Source: Streptomyces sp. NBC_00390 (GTDB taxonomy: Bacteria > Actinomycetota > Actinomycetes > Streptomycetales > Streptomycetaceae). Taken from it: a stretch of 64,000 nucleotides of DNA. The stretch spans positions 1,364,001 through 1,428,000 of the forward strand of contig NZ_CP107945.1 of the NCBI RefSeq assembly GCF_036057275.1, read 5' to 3'. The stretch's first letter is position 1. Every line of letters starts with the position of its first letter. The position numbers were made by a program, and so were the translations under genes. Below, piece after piece: positions 17,028 through 25,202 of this stretch. The notes beneath the pieces are model-generated. The model saw only the letters and a program-made list of their open reading frames with translations. It was not told where the DNA came from and did no database searches.

Positions 17028-18065
17028 ATGCGCTGGGACAATCTGGTCGACAACCCCGCCGCAACCGGGGACACCGCGCTTTTCGGCACGTCCGCGGTGA
17101 CCACCCGTACGTTCGACACACCTGAATTCCGCGGCTTCACCTTCCACGAGATCCGGGCCCGCTCGATCCTGAACCGGGTACCGGGAGCCTCACGGATGCC
17201 GTTCGAATGGACGGTCAATCCCTACCGGGGCTGCACACACGCCTGCGTGTACTGCTTCGCCCGCAAGACCCACAGCTACCTGGACCTCGACACCGGAATC
17301 GGCTTCGACTCCCAGATCGTCGTGAAGATCAACGCACCTGAGCTGCTGAGCCGGCAGCTCGGCTCCCGGCAGTGGCACGGCGCGCACATCGCGATGGGCA
17401 CCAATGTGGACTGCTACCAGCGGGCGGAGGGCCGCTACCGGCTGATGCCGGGCATCCTCACGGCGCTGCGCGACCATGCGAACCCGTTCTCCATCCTCAC
17501 CAAGGGCACGCTGATCCTGCGCGACCTGGAGCTGCTCCGGCAGGCTGCCGAGGTCACGGAGGTCGGCGTCTCGGTGTCGGTGGGCTTCGTCGACCAGCAG
17601 CTGTGGCGCACCGTCGAACCGGGCACCCCCTCCCCCGAGCGCCGTCTCGACGTGGTGCGCACCCTCACCGACCACGGCATCGGCTGCGGGGTCTTGATGG
17701 CTCCGGTGATCCCGTTCCTCGGCGACCATCCGGACCAGCTTCGTGCGACGGTCCGCGCGATCGCCGCCTCGGGGGCGACATCGGTGACTCCGCTCGTACT
17801 TCATCTGCGCCCCGGCGCACGCGAGTGGTTCATGGCCTGGCTGCGCGAACACCATCCGCATCTGGTGGCGCGCTACGAGCGGCTGTACGCGGAGGGGTCG
17901 TACGCGCCCAAGTGGTACCAGCGACGGATCACCCGCCATGTCCATGAACTGGCCACGGAGTTCGGCATCGGCCCGTCGTCGGGCCGGACAATGCCGCGCC
18001 GGATCCCGGCCCGCCCGGTGCCGGACACCGTGTCACCGGAGCCGACCCAACTGACCTTGCTCTGA
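17028..18065 (+). CDS. Rv2578c-type radical SAM protein
   Basis: 345 residues of the spore-photolyase-like radical SAM group. The SAM cluster motif is Cys69-x3-Cys73-x2-Cys76 (GCTHACVYCFARK). Later segments GTNVDCYQRAEGRYRLM, SILTKGTLILRDLE and WYQRRITRHVHELA are typical of the Rv2578c family. It binds a 4Fe-4S cluster and SAM and is presumed to act in DNA-lesion chemistry, as the related SplB does, but no activity is established that I can cite. The ATG at 17028 has GAGGAGG seven bases before it. A LexA-like box lies just upstream, fitting induction by DNA damage. Monocistronic; followed by a deletion scar (18214-18432). Confidence 0.88.
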   Translation: MRWDNLVDNPAATGDTALFGTSAVTTRTFDTPEFRGFTFHEIRARSILNRVPGASRMPFEWTVNPYRGCTHACVYCFARKTHSYLDLDTGIGFDSQIVVKINAPELLSRQLGSRQWHGAHIAMGTNVDCYQRAEGRYRLMPGILTALRDHANPFSILTKGTLILRDLELLRQAAEVTEVGVSVSVGFVDQQLWRTVEPGTPSPERRLDVVRTLTDHGIGCGVLMAPVIPFLGDHPDQLRATVRAIAASGATSVTPLVLHLRPGAREWFMAWLREHHPHLVARYERLYAEGSYAPKWYQRRITRHVHELATEFGIGPSSGRTMPRRIPARPVPDTVSPEPTQLTLL

Positions 18066-18213
18066 GCCGGACATCCGCCGGCCGGTCAGACGGCATGCAC
18101 CGGCCGGACCGACCAGGTGGACCGGGCCGTGCCCGGTGGGCGGGCGGCTGTCAGTGGCGTACGCGAGGATGAGCGGTGACCGACGAGGGCCGGCTGCCTG
18201 GGGAGGGTGCCGC

Positions 18214-18320
18214 ATGGGGATCTGCGTACGGGAGACGACCGTCGACGACTGCGAGCCCGTCGCCGTGGTCCGGGTGCGCGGCCGGCAGTACGCGTACGCC
18301 GGGCTGATGCCGCAGTCGTT
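18214..18320 (+). pseudogene. GNAT acetyltransferase remnant (N-terminus only)
   Basis: From the ATG at 18214 the frame encodes ICVRETTVDDCEPVAVV and RGRQYAYAGLMPQS, a clear GNAT N-terminus (compare the common 'R-x-A-Y-A-G-L-x-P-x-S-Y-L' pattern). After PQS the similarity stops abruptly near 18318 and the frame runs into unrelated antisense sequence. The rest of the enzyme, including the acetyl-CoA loop, is missing. Confidence 0.6.
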
Positions 18321-18324
18321 GGGA

Positions 18325-18432
18325 CTGGCGGCGGGAACAGCCTGCCACAGCCGCGAGGGCGAACGTGAGGGGAACGAGGGCCAGGACTGCACGACAGGAA
18401 CGCAACGCGAGCCACCCCAACACACAGGACAT
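18325..18432 (-). pseudogene. lipoprotein-like remnant (signal peptide only)
   Basis: Read leftward from 18432 the frame gives a start, a charged stretch and ALVPLTFALAAVAGC, an ideal lipobox, then runs antisense into the GNAT remnant. The two convergent N-termini meet at about 18320, as a deletion would produce. It could be chance; the lipobox is the only recognisable element. Confidence 0.4.
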
Positions 18433-18516
18433 CAGCCTGACCGGCCTGCCGGCGCAAGCGGGATCGTAGGCCAGGGTCGTCCGTACCGGATCGGGCGGGT
18501 ACGCGCCGGACGCCGC
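18433..18516. other. short spacer between scar and HTH gene
   Basis: Together with 18066-18213 this is the rest of the 450-base gap around the scar. I see no further gene and no clear terminator in it. Confidence 0.4.
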
Positions 18517-19992
18517 TCACACGGCAGGGGCCCATCGGGCCGAGCCGGTGTCGTAGTCGTAGACGGGTCGGCCCCGGATGCCGCTCGTTCGGAACGGACG
18601 GCCGTGGTCGTCGATGCGTACCGTGCCGGCTCGGCCGCCGCTGCTCCAGGCCAGCTCCAGGTACCAGTCGCAGTCACAGGAGACCGCTCGGCCGGTGACC
18701 AGCAGTACCTCGGGATCGGTGACCGAGACCTTGTACGGGAAGGACACGGCGGGGATCGGCTCGCCGGAGTCGTTGCCGGCGACGGAGCGGGCGAGCGGAC
18801 GGGGTTTGTCGAGGTCGACGTCGAACAGGCGGGGTGTGAGCGAGCCGCCGCAGCCGGAGCTCATCCGGTAGACGTTGTGGGCCGGCGGCGTCCGCCTGGC
18901 GAGCACACGGACCCGCAGCTCCTGCAGGACCACCGCCTTGTCGCTCCTGCCCTGCACGGTGATCCGTACGAAGGTGTCGCCGCCGTGCACCGCGCCGACG
19001 GACCGCGCCCAGGGCGCGGCGTCCGACGCGGCGGGCGGTGGTGGCACGGCAGATGGTCCGCGGTCGACCAGATAGGCGTGGTCGCAGCCGTTCTGCCAGA
19101 CATGCTGATCGGTGGTCCAGGTGAATGGCGTGCCACTGCCACCAGGGCGGGCGGTCGTGGTGGGGCGGGGAGCGGGCTCGGCGGGAGCAGGGCTGTGCGG
19201 ACCCGCGCTTGCGGACAGCCCGTCGACCGGGCCCGACGCGGTCGCGTCCGGCGAGGCGGATCCCTTGCGTAAGGCCGGAGCGGAGCGGGAGCCCGTGGTG
19301 TCGCCGCCGGGCCGCTGCGCGGTGGTGTCCTGTCCGCCGGACTCCCGGAGTGGGGACCGGTCGACGGCCAGCAGCAGGACGAGCGACGCGACGAGGGAGG
19401 TGACGAGGGCGGCGCCATAGGCGGCGCGGCGGCGTCCCGGTGAGCGGGGCGCGACAGGGAGTTCGGCCGGTCCTGCGGCCGGGGCGGGCGGCCCCTGGTC
19501 GCGCCCGCCGCCGAGCACGAACGTCGTCGTTGCGTCGGCGGCGTCGTCGGCATGGTCGGTGGCGGCATGCGCACCCGCGCGAGCGGCCTCGGACGCATCC
19601 GCGCCCGCGCCGGGATCCATGGGCGAGCCGTCCTTCGTCTCCGCCGCCTGGCCCGTGACCGGGTCCGCCACGCCCTCCTCGCCGGCCGGGTCCCCGTCAC
19701 CGGTCGGTGCCCGTCCCACCCCGTTGTTCTCCTGGCGGCTGCTTCGCTCCACGTCGGCCCGGAGCCAGAGCCGGTGCAGCGCGAGCAGTTCCTCGCCCCG
19801 GCAGCCGCACAGCCGGGCCAGGCGTTCCACCGGGGCGAACTCCACCGGCACCGTCTGCCCGGCGCAGTAACGGTGCAGCGTCGATGCGCTGACTCCCACC
19901 CGGCGTGCCAGCGCGCCGTAGCTGCGGCCCGATGCGTCACGGATCTCCCGCAGCCGCCGCGCGAACGCCTCGGTCTCCCGCGCTGTGCTCAC
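18517..19992 (-). CDS. transmembrane helix-turn-helix (XRE-type) regulator with extracellular domain
   Basis: 491 residues. N-terminal HTH (about 8-75, FARRLREIRDASGRSYGALARRVGVSASTLHRYCAGQ), a disordered Asp/Ala/Gly linker (85-185), one transmembrane helix (190-211) and a Pro/Thr-rich stalk (212-290). The C-terminal extracytoplasmic domain has four cysteines (303, 381, 439, 441) that could form two disulfides; VSCDCDWYLELAW is its most distinctive segment. This is a one-component membrane regulator layout, in which an outside signal would act on a cytoplasmic HTH. The GTG at 19992 follows GGGGAG by eight bases. It is divergent from the secreted protein at 20170, its likeliest target (inference). 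Confidence 0.8.
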   Translation of the reverse strand: MSTARETEAFARRLREIRDASGRSYGALARRVGVSASTLHRYCAGQTVPVEFAPVERLARLCGCRGEELLALHRLWLRADVERSSRQENNGVGRAPTGDGDPAGEEGVADPVTGQAAETKDGSPMDPGAGADASEAARAGAHAATDHADDAADATTTFVLGGGRDQGPPAPAAGPAELPVAPRSPGRRRAAYGAALVTSLVASLVLLLAVDRSPLRESGGQDTTAQRPGGDTTGSRSAPALRKGSASPDATASGPVDGLSASAGPHSPAPAEPAPRPTTTARPGGSGTPFTWTTDQHVWQNGCDHAYLVDRGPSAVPPPPAASDAAPWARSVGAVHGGDTFVRITVQGRSDKAVVLQELRVRVLARRTPPAHNVYRMSSGCGGSLTPRLFDVDLDKPRPLARSVAGNDSGEPIPAVSFPYKVSVTDPEVLLVTGRAVSCDCDWYLELAWSSGGRAGTVRIDDHGRPFRTSGIRGRPVYDYDTGSARWAPAV

Positions 19993-20169
19993 GACATCCA
20001 CTCCCCCCGGCCGTCCCAGGACGGCATTCCACCCTCCTGCATGACCCCACGTCACGAGGGGTGGAATGGTTCCACCGTTCCACGGCCGCCCGCGGCGCTT
20101 GCCCGGCCGCCGCCCCGTCCGGAAGCTGGTGATCGTTCAGCACGCCGTCACCACGGGGGAACTGCTTTC

Positions 20170-20769
20170 ATGAAGACATTCCGCACCGCTGCCCTGACCA
20201 CCGCGGCCGTCACCCTGACGATCGTTCCGGTCACGACCGCCACCGCGGCAACGCCCGCGCCCAGGTTCCTCTCGGCATCCCAGCTGCCGGCCGCACCCAC
20301 TCCATGGACGGCTGACCCGGTCCGCAAGGGCCTGCCCACCGAGGGCTCGGTCTGCACCGCAAAGATCACGCCCAAAGCGGGAAGCTCGTACCGCAACTTC
20401 CGCACCGACCTGGACACGAGCGCCCGCCAGACGACCACGGTCGCCCCGACCGCCGCTGCGGCCAAGGCCCTCGCGGCCAAGCTCAGTGCCTCGGTCGCGG
20501 GATGCCTCGACCGGCTCAAGGAGCAGTACCCGACCCTCGAGGGCGAAACCCTGTACCACGGCAGGATCGCCGTGGAGGAGGGCGCGCACATCTACAGCAT
20601 CGACACCTCCGACACCGAGATCGGCTCGACCGACATCGCGCTGTACGCGATCGGCCGCGACGGCCGGACGGTGACCGTCGTCGAGTGGGGTCAGCTGGGA
20701 GACCTCGACGGCGCACCCGTCACGGGCTTCAAGAACACGGCACGCACAGCCGTGGCCAAGCTCTACTGA
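20170..20769 (+). CDS. secreted protein of unknown function
   Basis: 199 residues with a Sec signal peptide (MKTFRTAALTTAAVTLTIVP, likely cut after ATAA near 27). The mature part has two cysteines (SVCTAKI and AGCLDRL) that may pair, an Ala/Lys helix (AAAAKALAAKLSASVAGCLDRL) and a strand-rich end (EGAHIYSIDTSDTE, DIALYAIGRDGRTVTVVEWG). The overall feel is of the extracellular sensor/PknH-like or LppA-type secreted domains of actinobacteria, but I do not assign it. It is divergent from the transmembrane HTH regulator, and a strong terminator follows it. Confidence 0.75.
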   Translation: MKTFRTAALTTAAVTLTIVPVTTATAATPAPRFLSASQLPAAPTPWTADPVRKGLPTEGSVCTAKITPKAGSSYRNFRTDLDTSARQTTTVAPTAAAAKALAAKLSASVAGCLDRLKEQYPTLEGETLYHGRIAVEEGAHIYSIDTSDTEIGSTDIALYAIGRDGRTVTVVEWGQLGDLDGAPVTGFKNTARTAVAKLY

Positions 20770-20915
20770 CCACGGCACAACGGCACTTCACCACCAGCGG
20801 TTCACCCACAGCACTTCCGCAGCAGCGTTTCCACAGCGGCCTTCACAGAACTGAGAGAGCCGACAGAGCCAACAGAACTGTCCGTCGGCACCACTCGGCG
20901 GACATATCGGGGGAG

Positions 20916-20956
20916 CCGCGTGCTCCGGGTCCGGACTCCCGGCCCGGAGCACGCGG
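20916..20956. terminator. bidirectional intrinsic terminator
   Basis: Perfect 14-bp stem: CCGCGTGCTCCGGG (20916-20929) with its complement at 20943-20956, and a 13-base loop. It lies between the convergent secreted-protein and HEAT-repeat genes and can serve both. Confidence 0.85.
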
Positions 20957-20981
20957 CGTGTGGACGCGCACCCCGCGTACG

Positions 20982-21551
20982 TCAGCCGAGACGGGCCAGC
21001 GCCGCCTCCGCCGCCGCCGCAAGACGCGGATGCGACCGCGCGGAGCTCAGTACCAGCCCCGCCCGCTCGTCGCCCAGCGCGCCCAGGCCCTCGACACAGG
21101 CCAGCGCGACCCGCCAGTGCGGATCGCCGGGGGCGGCCAGTCGCCGGCCGAGCACGGTGATCAGGGCCGGTACGGATTCCGGTGCCCGCAGCCGGGTCAG
21201 CAGGCGGACGGGCGTCAGGGCGTACGCGACGCGCAGCTCGTTGGTGGCGAGGGCCGCCGCGGCGCGCGGCGTGCGGGGATCGGCGAGCCTGGCCAGAGCG
21301 TGAGCGGCCGAGACACAGCGGTCGGGATCGCGGTGATTGAGCAGCAGGACCAGGGATTCGAAGGCCCGCCGGTCCCCCGCGCAGCCGAGCCGGAATGCGG
21401 CGATCTCACGGGCCCACAAGGGGCGTTGCGCTTCGGTGAGGACCGCGGCGAGTTCCTCGCGGTCCTCGGTGACGAGCAGACGCTCGTACGCCGCCTCGCC
21501 GCCCGCCTCGTTCCGCAGCCGGTGTGCCAGTGACCGTAACTCCTCGTCCAC
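20982..21551 (-). CDS. HEAT-repeat protein
   Basis: 189 residues made of about four HEAT/adaptin-like helical pairs: WAREIAAFRLGCAGDRRAFESLVLLL, SAAHALARLADPRTPRAAAAL, VPALITVLGRRL and VALACVEGLGALGDERAGLVL. There are no catalytic residues and no signal peptide, so it is a cytoplasmic scaffold or protein-protein interaction module. The start MDEELRSLAHRL follows a weak Shine-Dalgarno. It is monocistronic, facing the secreted protein across a terminator. Function unknown; HEAT proteins of this size are common singletons in Streptomyces. Confidence 0.78.
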   Translation of the reverse strand: MDEELRSLAHRLRNEAGGEAAYERLLVTEDREELAAVLTEAQRPLWAREIAAFRLGCAGDRRAFESLVLLLNHRDPDRCVSAAHALARLADPRTPRAAAALATNELRVAYALTPVRLLTRLRAPESVPALITVLGRRLAAPGDPHWRVALACVEGLGALGDERAGLVLSSARSHPRLAAAAEAALARLG

Positions 21552-21959
21552 GGCCGTCAGGGTATCGGCGATTCGCCTCCGTTTGGTCGGCGATCCAGAT
21601 CACACAGGGTCGGACGGCCCCAGGTCTGGCGCGCTCGTTACCCGCGAGTTAATCTCAAGTGAGCGGGGAACCCCCGCAGACCCGCGGTGGCCTGGTGACG
21701 CAGCCACCGCTGGGGGCACCTCCCATACCGCAAGGCATGGGGGAATGTCGGTTCGGCAGCTCAGTTTGTACGACGCGACTCGGGACAGAGTCCGTCGGCC
21801 CAGCACCACGACACGCGATTGCCGCGCGCCGTGCGCTTTCCCTCAGCAGCACGCCTTCGGACGGTCGGCCTTCCCGGCGTCCCGTCCCTGTGACAGCCGC
21901 TTCGCGCACCGGCCCGCCCACGCTCCTCATCAGTCGTCACTCATCCCTGGAGTCCCGTG
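21552..21959. other. intergenic region upstream of hbd
   Basis: A 408-base gap between the divergent HEAT-repeat and hbd genes. It holds the dispersed GC-rich repeat at 21711-21744. I see no credible gene. The promoter of the hbd gene must lie here, but I could not place it with confidence. Confidence 0.5.
21711..21744. repeat. dispersed GC-rich palindromic repeat
   Basis: TGGGGG-CACCTCCC, 14 bases, then GGGGGA. The sequence can fold through CCCAT/ATGGG around ACCGCAAGGC. Same family as the copy inside the S9 peptidase gene (1903-1934). Confidence 0.6.
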
Positions 21960-23741
21960 ATGGACACCCCTCTCTCCACCATTGCCGTCGTCGGCCTCGG
22001 CACGATGGGCACCGGCATCGCCGAGGTCCTCGCCCGCGCCGGACGTGAAGTCATCGGCATCGACATCAGCGACGCCGCCGCCCAGCAGGCCGTCGTCGCG
22101 CTCGAGGCCTCCACCGCCCGTGCCGTGGAGCGCGAGCGGATCACCGAGGAGGAGCGCCGCACCGTCCTCGCACGCTTCCGCACCTTCTCCGATCTGCAGG
22201 CAGCGGCCGAAGCCGACCTCGTGATCGAGGTCGTGCCCGAGTCGTACGAGGTCAAGCAGCTGGTCGTCCGTGAGCTGGACGCCGTCGTCCGCCCCGACGC
22301 GATCATCGCCACCGGCACCAACGCCCTGTCGGTGACCCGGCTGGCCGCCGAGTCGGCGCACCCGGAGCGCGTGCTCGGCCTGCACTTCTTCAACCCGGCC
22401 CCGGCGATGAAGCTGGTCGAGGTCGTCTCCTCGGTGCTGACTGCGCCGCCGGCCGTCGAGGCCGTCACCGCGCTCGCCCGTGAGCTGGGCAAGGAGCCGG
22501 TCAGGGTCGGCGACCGTCCCGGTTTCATCGCGGACGGGCTGCTCTTCGGCTATCTGAACCAGGCCGCCGCGATGTACGAGGCGAACTACGCCTCCCGCGA
22601 GGACATCGACGCCGCGATGAAGCTCGGCTGCGGGCTGCCGATGGGCCCGCTCGCCCTGCTGGACCTGATCGGCATCGACACCGCGCGCACGGTCCTGGAG
22701 GCCATGTACACCGAGTCCCAGGACCGGCTGCACGCTCCGGCCCCGATCCTGAAGCAGCTCAGCGAGGCGGGTCTGACCGGCCGCAAGGCGGGCCGCGGCT
22801 TCTACACGTACGCCGCCCCCGGCACCTCCGTGCTCGAGGCGGACGCCCTGACCCCGCAGCCGTCGGCCGAGGACGGTGCCGGCCGGGAGGTCGGCTCGGT
22901 CGGCGTGGCCGGCTCGGGCACCATGGCCAGCGGTATCGCCGAGGTCTTCGCCAAGGGCGGTTACGACGTCGTGCTCGCGGCCCGCAGCCTGGAGAAGGCG
23001 GAGGTGGCCAAGGCCCGGATCGCCAAGTCCCTTGCCCGCTCGGTCGACAAGGGCCGGATGACGGCCGAGGTCCGCGACGAGACGCTGGCCCGGATCACGC
23101 CGGCCGGCTCGCTCGACGCCTTCGCCGAGGTCGATCTGGCAGTGGAGGCCGTGGCCGAGGACCTGGAGATCAAGCAGCAGCTGTTCGCCACCCTCGACAA
23201 GGTCTGCAAGCAGGGCGCGGTGCTCGCCACCACGACCTCCTCGCTGCCCGTCGTCGCCTGCGCCCGCGCCACCTCGCGCCCGCAGGACGTCATCGGTATG
23301 CACTTCTTCAACCCCGCGCCGGCGATGAAGCTGGTCGAGATCGTCCGTACGGTGCTGACCTCGGACGATGTCCACGCCACGGTTCGCGCGGTCACCAAGA
23401 AGATCAAGAAGCACCCGGTGGACTGCGGCGACCGCGCCGGGTTCATCGTGAACGCGCTGCTCTTCCCGTACCTGAACAACGCGATCAAGATGGTCGAGGA
23501 GCACTACGCCTCCCTCGACGACATCGACGCCGCGATGAAGCTGGGCGGCGGCTACCCGATGGGGCCGTTCGAGCTCCTCGACGTGGTCGGTCTCGATGTG
23601 TCGCTCGCGATCGAGAAGGTCCTGCACAGCGAGTTCCGTGACCCGGGTCTGGCCCCGGCCCCGCTGCTGGAGCACTTGGTGGCCGCGGGGTGCCTCGGCC
23701 GCAAGACGGGGCGCGGCTTCCGCGAACATGCCCGGCGTTGA
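21960..23741 (+). CDS. duplicated 3-hydroxyacyl-CoA dehydrogenase (3-hydroxybutyryl-CoA dehydrogenase)
   Basis: NAD(P)-dependent oxidoreductase interconverting acetoacetyl-CoA and 3-hydroxybutyryl-CoA. The 593 residues are two homologous halves, each with a Rossmann fold (GLGTMG at 12-17; GSGTMA about residue 318) and the HAD C-terminal domain. Both halves carry the catalytic-region signature GLHFFNPAPAMKLVE / GMHFFNPAPAMKLVE and a D-R-P/A-G-F-I motif. The ATG at 21960 is 7 bases after GGAG; a GTG immediately upstream is less well spaced. Two active sites appear intact, so this is a fused pseudo-dimer rather than a decayed copy. It feeds C4 units into the adjacent ethylmalonyl-CoA pathway. 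Confidence 0.9.
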   Translation: MDTPLSTIAVVGLGTMGTGIAEVLARAGREVIGIDISDAAAQQAVVALEASTARAVERERITEEERRTVLARFRTFSDLQAAAEADLVIEVVPESYEVKQLVVRELDAVVRPDAIIATGTNALSVTRLAAESAHPERVLGLHFFNPAPAMKLVEVVSSVLTAPPAVEAVTALARELGKEPVRVGDRPGFIADGLLFGYLNQAAAMYEANYASREDIDAAMKLGCGLPMGPLALLDLIGIDTARTVLEAMYTESQDRLHAPAPILKQLSEAGLTGRKAGRGFYTYAAPGTSVLEADALTPQPSAEDGAGREVGSVGVAGSGTMASGIAEVFAKGGYDVVLAARSLEKAEVAKARIAKSLARSVDKGRMTAEVRDETLARITPAGSLDAFAEVDLAVEAVAEDLEIKQQLFATLDKVCKQGAVLATTTSSLPVVACARATSRPQDVIGMHFFNPAPAMKLVEIVRTVLTSDDVHATVRAVTKKIKKHPVDCGDRAGFIVNALLFPYLNNAIKMVEEHYASLDDIDAAMKLGGGYPMGPFELLDVVGLDVSLAIEKVLHSEFRDPGLAPAPLLEHLVAAGCLGRKTGRGFREHARR

Positions 23742-23856
23742 TGCCGAAGGGGGCTGGGGAGGGCTGCTGAATCCGGGCGGTCCTCCCCCGTCCTCCGGCA
23801 CGGGGATCGAGCCCCCGCAGGCGCGCTCGGCTGCGCGAATGCAGTACGTTCAGGTC

Positions 23857-24702
23857 ATGCCCCAGCCCGCTGATCCCACCCGACGGCCCACCCGCCAAGG
23901 CGCCTCGTCCGACGCTCCGGAGAGCGCCGCAGGCTCCCGCGCCGCAGCCCAGCGTCTGAAGATGCGGCGTGAACTGGCAGCGGCGGCGATGGAGTTGTTC
24001 GCGACCAAGGGGTACGAGGCGACGACCGTCGACGAGATCGCCGCCACGGCGGGGGTGGCGCGCCGGACCTTCTTCCGGCACTTCCGTTCCAAGGAAGAGG
24101 CGATCTTCCCCGACCACGACGACACCCTGGTACGGGCCGAGGCGGTGCTGAACGCCGCACCCGCTCACGAGCACCCGCTGGACACCGTGTGCCGGGGCAT
24201 CAAGGAGGTCATGCGGATGTACGCGGCCTCCCCGGCGGTCTCGGTCGAGCGCTACCGGCTGACCCGCGAGGTGCCCACGCTGCGGGAGCGGGAGATCGCT
24301 TCGGTGGCCCGCTACGAGCGGCTGTTCACGCGCTATCTGCTGGGCCATTTCGATGAGCGCGACCATCACGCCGGCAATGACGACCCGCTGCTGGCGGAGG
24401 TCGCGGCCTCCGCGGTCGTCACGGCGCACAACCATGTGCTGCGCCGCTGGCTGCGGGCGGGCGGCCAGGGGGACGTGGAGGCGCAGCTGGACCACGCCTT
24501 CGCGATCGTCCGTGACACGTTCGGTTCGGGGATCGGGGCAGGCCGGTCCAAGGGCGCGCTCCCGGCGGCCGCAGCGGCGCCCGGGGAGAGCGTGGAGGCC
24601 GCGGTGCAGCGCCACGGCGAGGTGGTGGTGGCGGTGGCCCGCACGGACGCACCGCTGAGCGAGGTCATGCGCACGATCGAGAGGGCGCTCACCGAGGGGT
24701 GA
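23857..24702 (+). CDS. TetR family transcriptional regulator
   Basis: 281 residues. The TetR HTH lies at about 30-75: LAAAAMELFATKGYEATTVDEIAATAGVARRTFFRHFRSKEEA. A longer helical effector domain and an Ala-rich end follow (VQRHGEVVVAVARTDAPLSEVMRT). Located between hbd and ccr on the same strand, it most likely controls the ethylmalonyl-CoA genes; the paired palindromes at 24912-24948 are candidate targets. The start is uncertain: ATG 23857 (MPQPADP) or ATG 23839, neither with a strong Shine-Dalgarno. A GC-rich hairpin follows the stop. Ligand unknown; acyl-CoA thioesters would be logical. Confidence 0.85.
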   Translation: MPQPADPTRRPTRQGASSDAPESAAGSRAAAQRLKMRRELAAAAMELFATKGYEATTVDEIAATAGVARRTFFRHFRSKEEAIFPDHDDTLVRAEAVLNAAPAHEHPLDTVCRGIKEVMRMYAASPAVSVERYRLTREVPTLREREIASVARYERLFTRYLLGHFDERDHHAGNDDPLLAEVAASAVVTAHNHVLRRWLRAGGQGDVEAQLDHAFAIVRDTFGSGIGAGRSKGALPAAAAAPGESVEAAVQRHGEVVVAVARTDAPLSEVMRTIERALTEG

Positions 24703-24719
24703 CTCCGGAGGAAGAGTGA

Positions 24720-24741
24720 GGCCCGGGCCCGGTCCCGGGCC
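24720..24741 (+). terminator. terminator after the TetR gene
   Basis: Perfect 8-bp stem GGCCCGGG/CCCGGGCC with a 6-base loop, 17 bases past the stop. Confidence 0.6.
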
Positions 24742-24749
24742 GATGTAAC

Positions 24750-24784
24750 CCGCGCGACATTCCTCGAATTCGAATGTTGCGCGG
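24750..24784. repeat. 13-bp inverted repeat in ccr upstream region
   Basis: 24750-24762 pairs with 24772-24784 (one G-T pair). The loop region contains the inner palindrome TCGAATTCGA (24764-24773). It could be a second terminator or an operator; there is no T-tract. Confidence 0.4.
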
Positions 24785-24911
24785 AGACATCGAACGAACA
24801 CGCACAGCAATGGCCGACCCGTACCGGGGCGGCCATTTGCCGCTATTTCGGGGGCCGTTCGATCGATCATCGCTCATCTGTGTCCAGCAGATTGCATCTG
24901 AGAGAAATCTT

Positions 24912-24948
24912 TGGCACGCAGTGTCTTGCGAGCTGGCACGGGGTGCCA
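24912..24948. promoter_or_regulatory. two tandem palindromes at the ccr promoter
   Basis: TGGCAC-GCA-GTGTCT (24912-24926) and TGGCAC-GGG-GTGCCA (24934-24948), start to start 22 bases, two helical turns. The second lies wholly in the spacer of the putative promoter, so binding there would block transcription. They are likely sites for the adjacent TetR regulator (inference). Confidence 0.5.
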
Positions 24949-24954
24949 TACGTT
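24926..24954 (+). promoter_or_regulatory. putative ccr promoter
   Basis: -35 TTGCGA (24926-24931), a 17-base spacer and -10 TACGTT (24949-24954). This implies a 5' untranslated leader of about 240 bases before the GTG at 25203, in which I see no recognised riboswitch. Confidence 0.45.
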
Positions 24955-25202
24955 GATGTTGTCCGGGCGGCCGGCGTGCAGAGACCTTTCGTACGCCGGC
25001 TGTCCCCGCAACCCACTCGCGGCTGCGCGCCCGGGCGCCTGCGTCACAGGCTTTTTCACCGCGCCTACCAGCGCTGCCAACTGCACCACCCGCCGAACCG
25101 ACGGCACACCTCCACAGCAGCACCCCGACGTACCCCTCAGCGTTCGCCACAAAGCGCTTCTCCCCCGGCCCCGTCCGGGGGGACCCCCCTGGAGGCAACA
25201 CC

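Noticed and set aside
24750..24784. Inverted repeat with TCGAATTCGA considered as an SOS box
   Set aside because: Does not match GAAC-N4-GTTC; better seen as a hairpin or another operator.
24955..25202. Long 5' leader of ccr as a cobalamin or other riboswitch
   Set aside because: I could not find a B12-box-like or other conserved riboswitch core in it.
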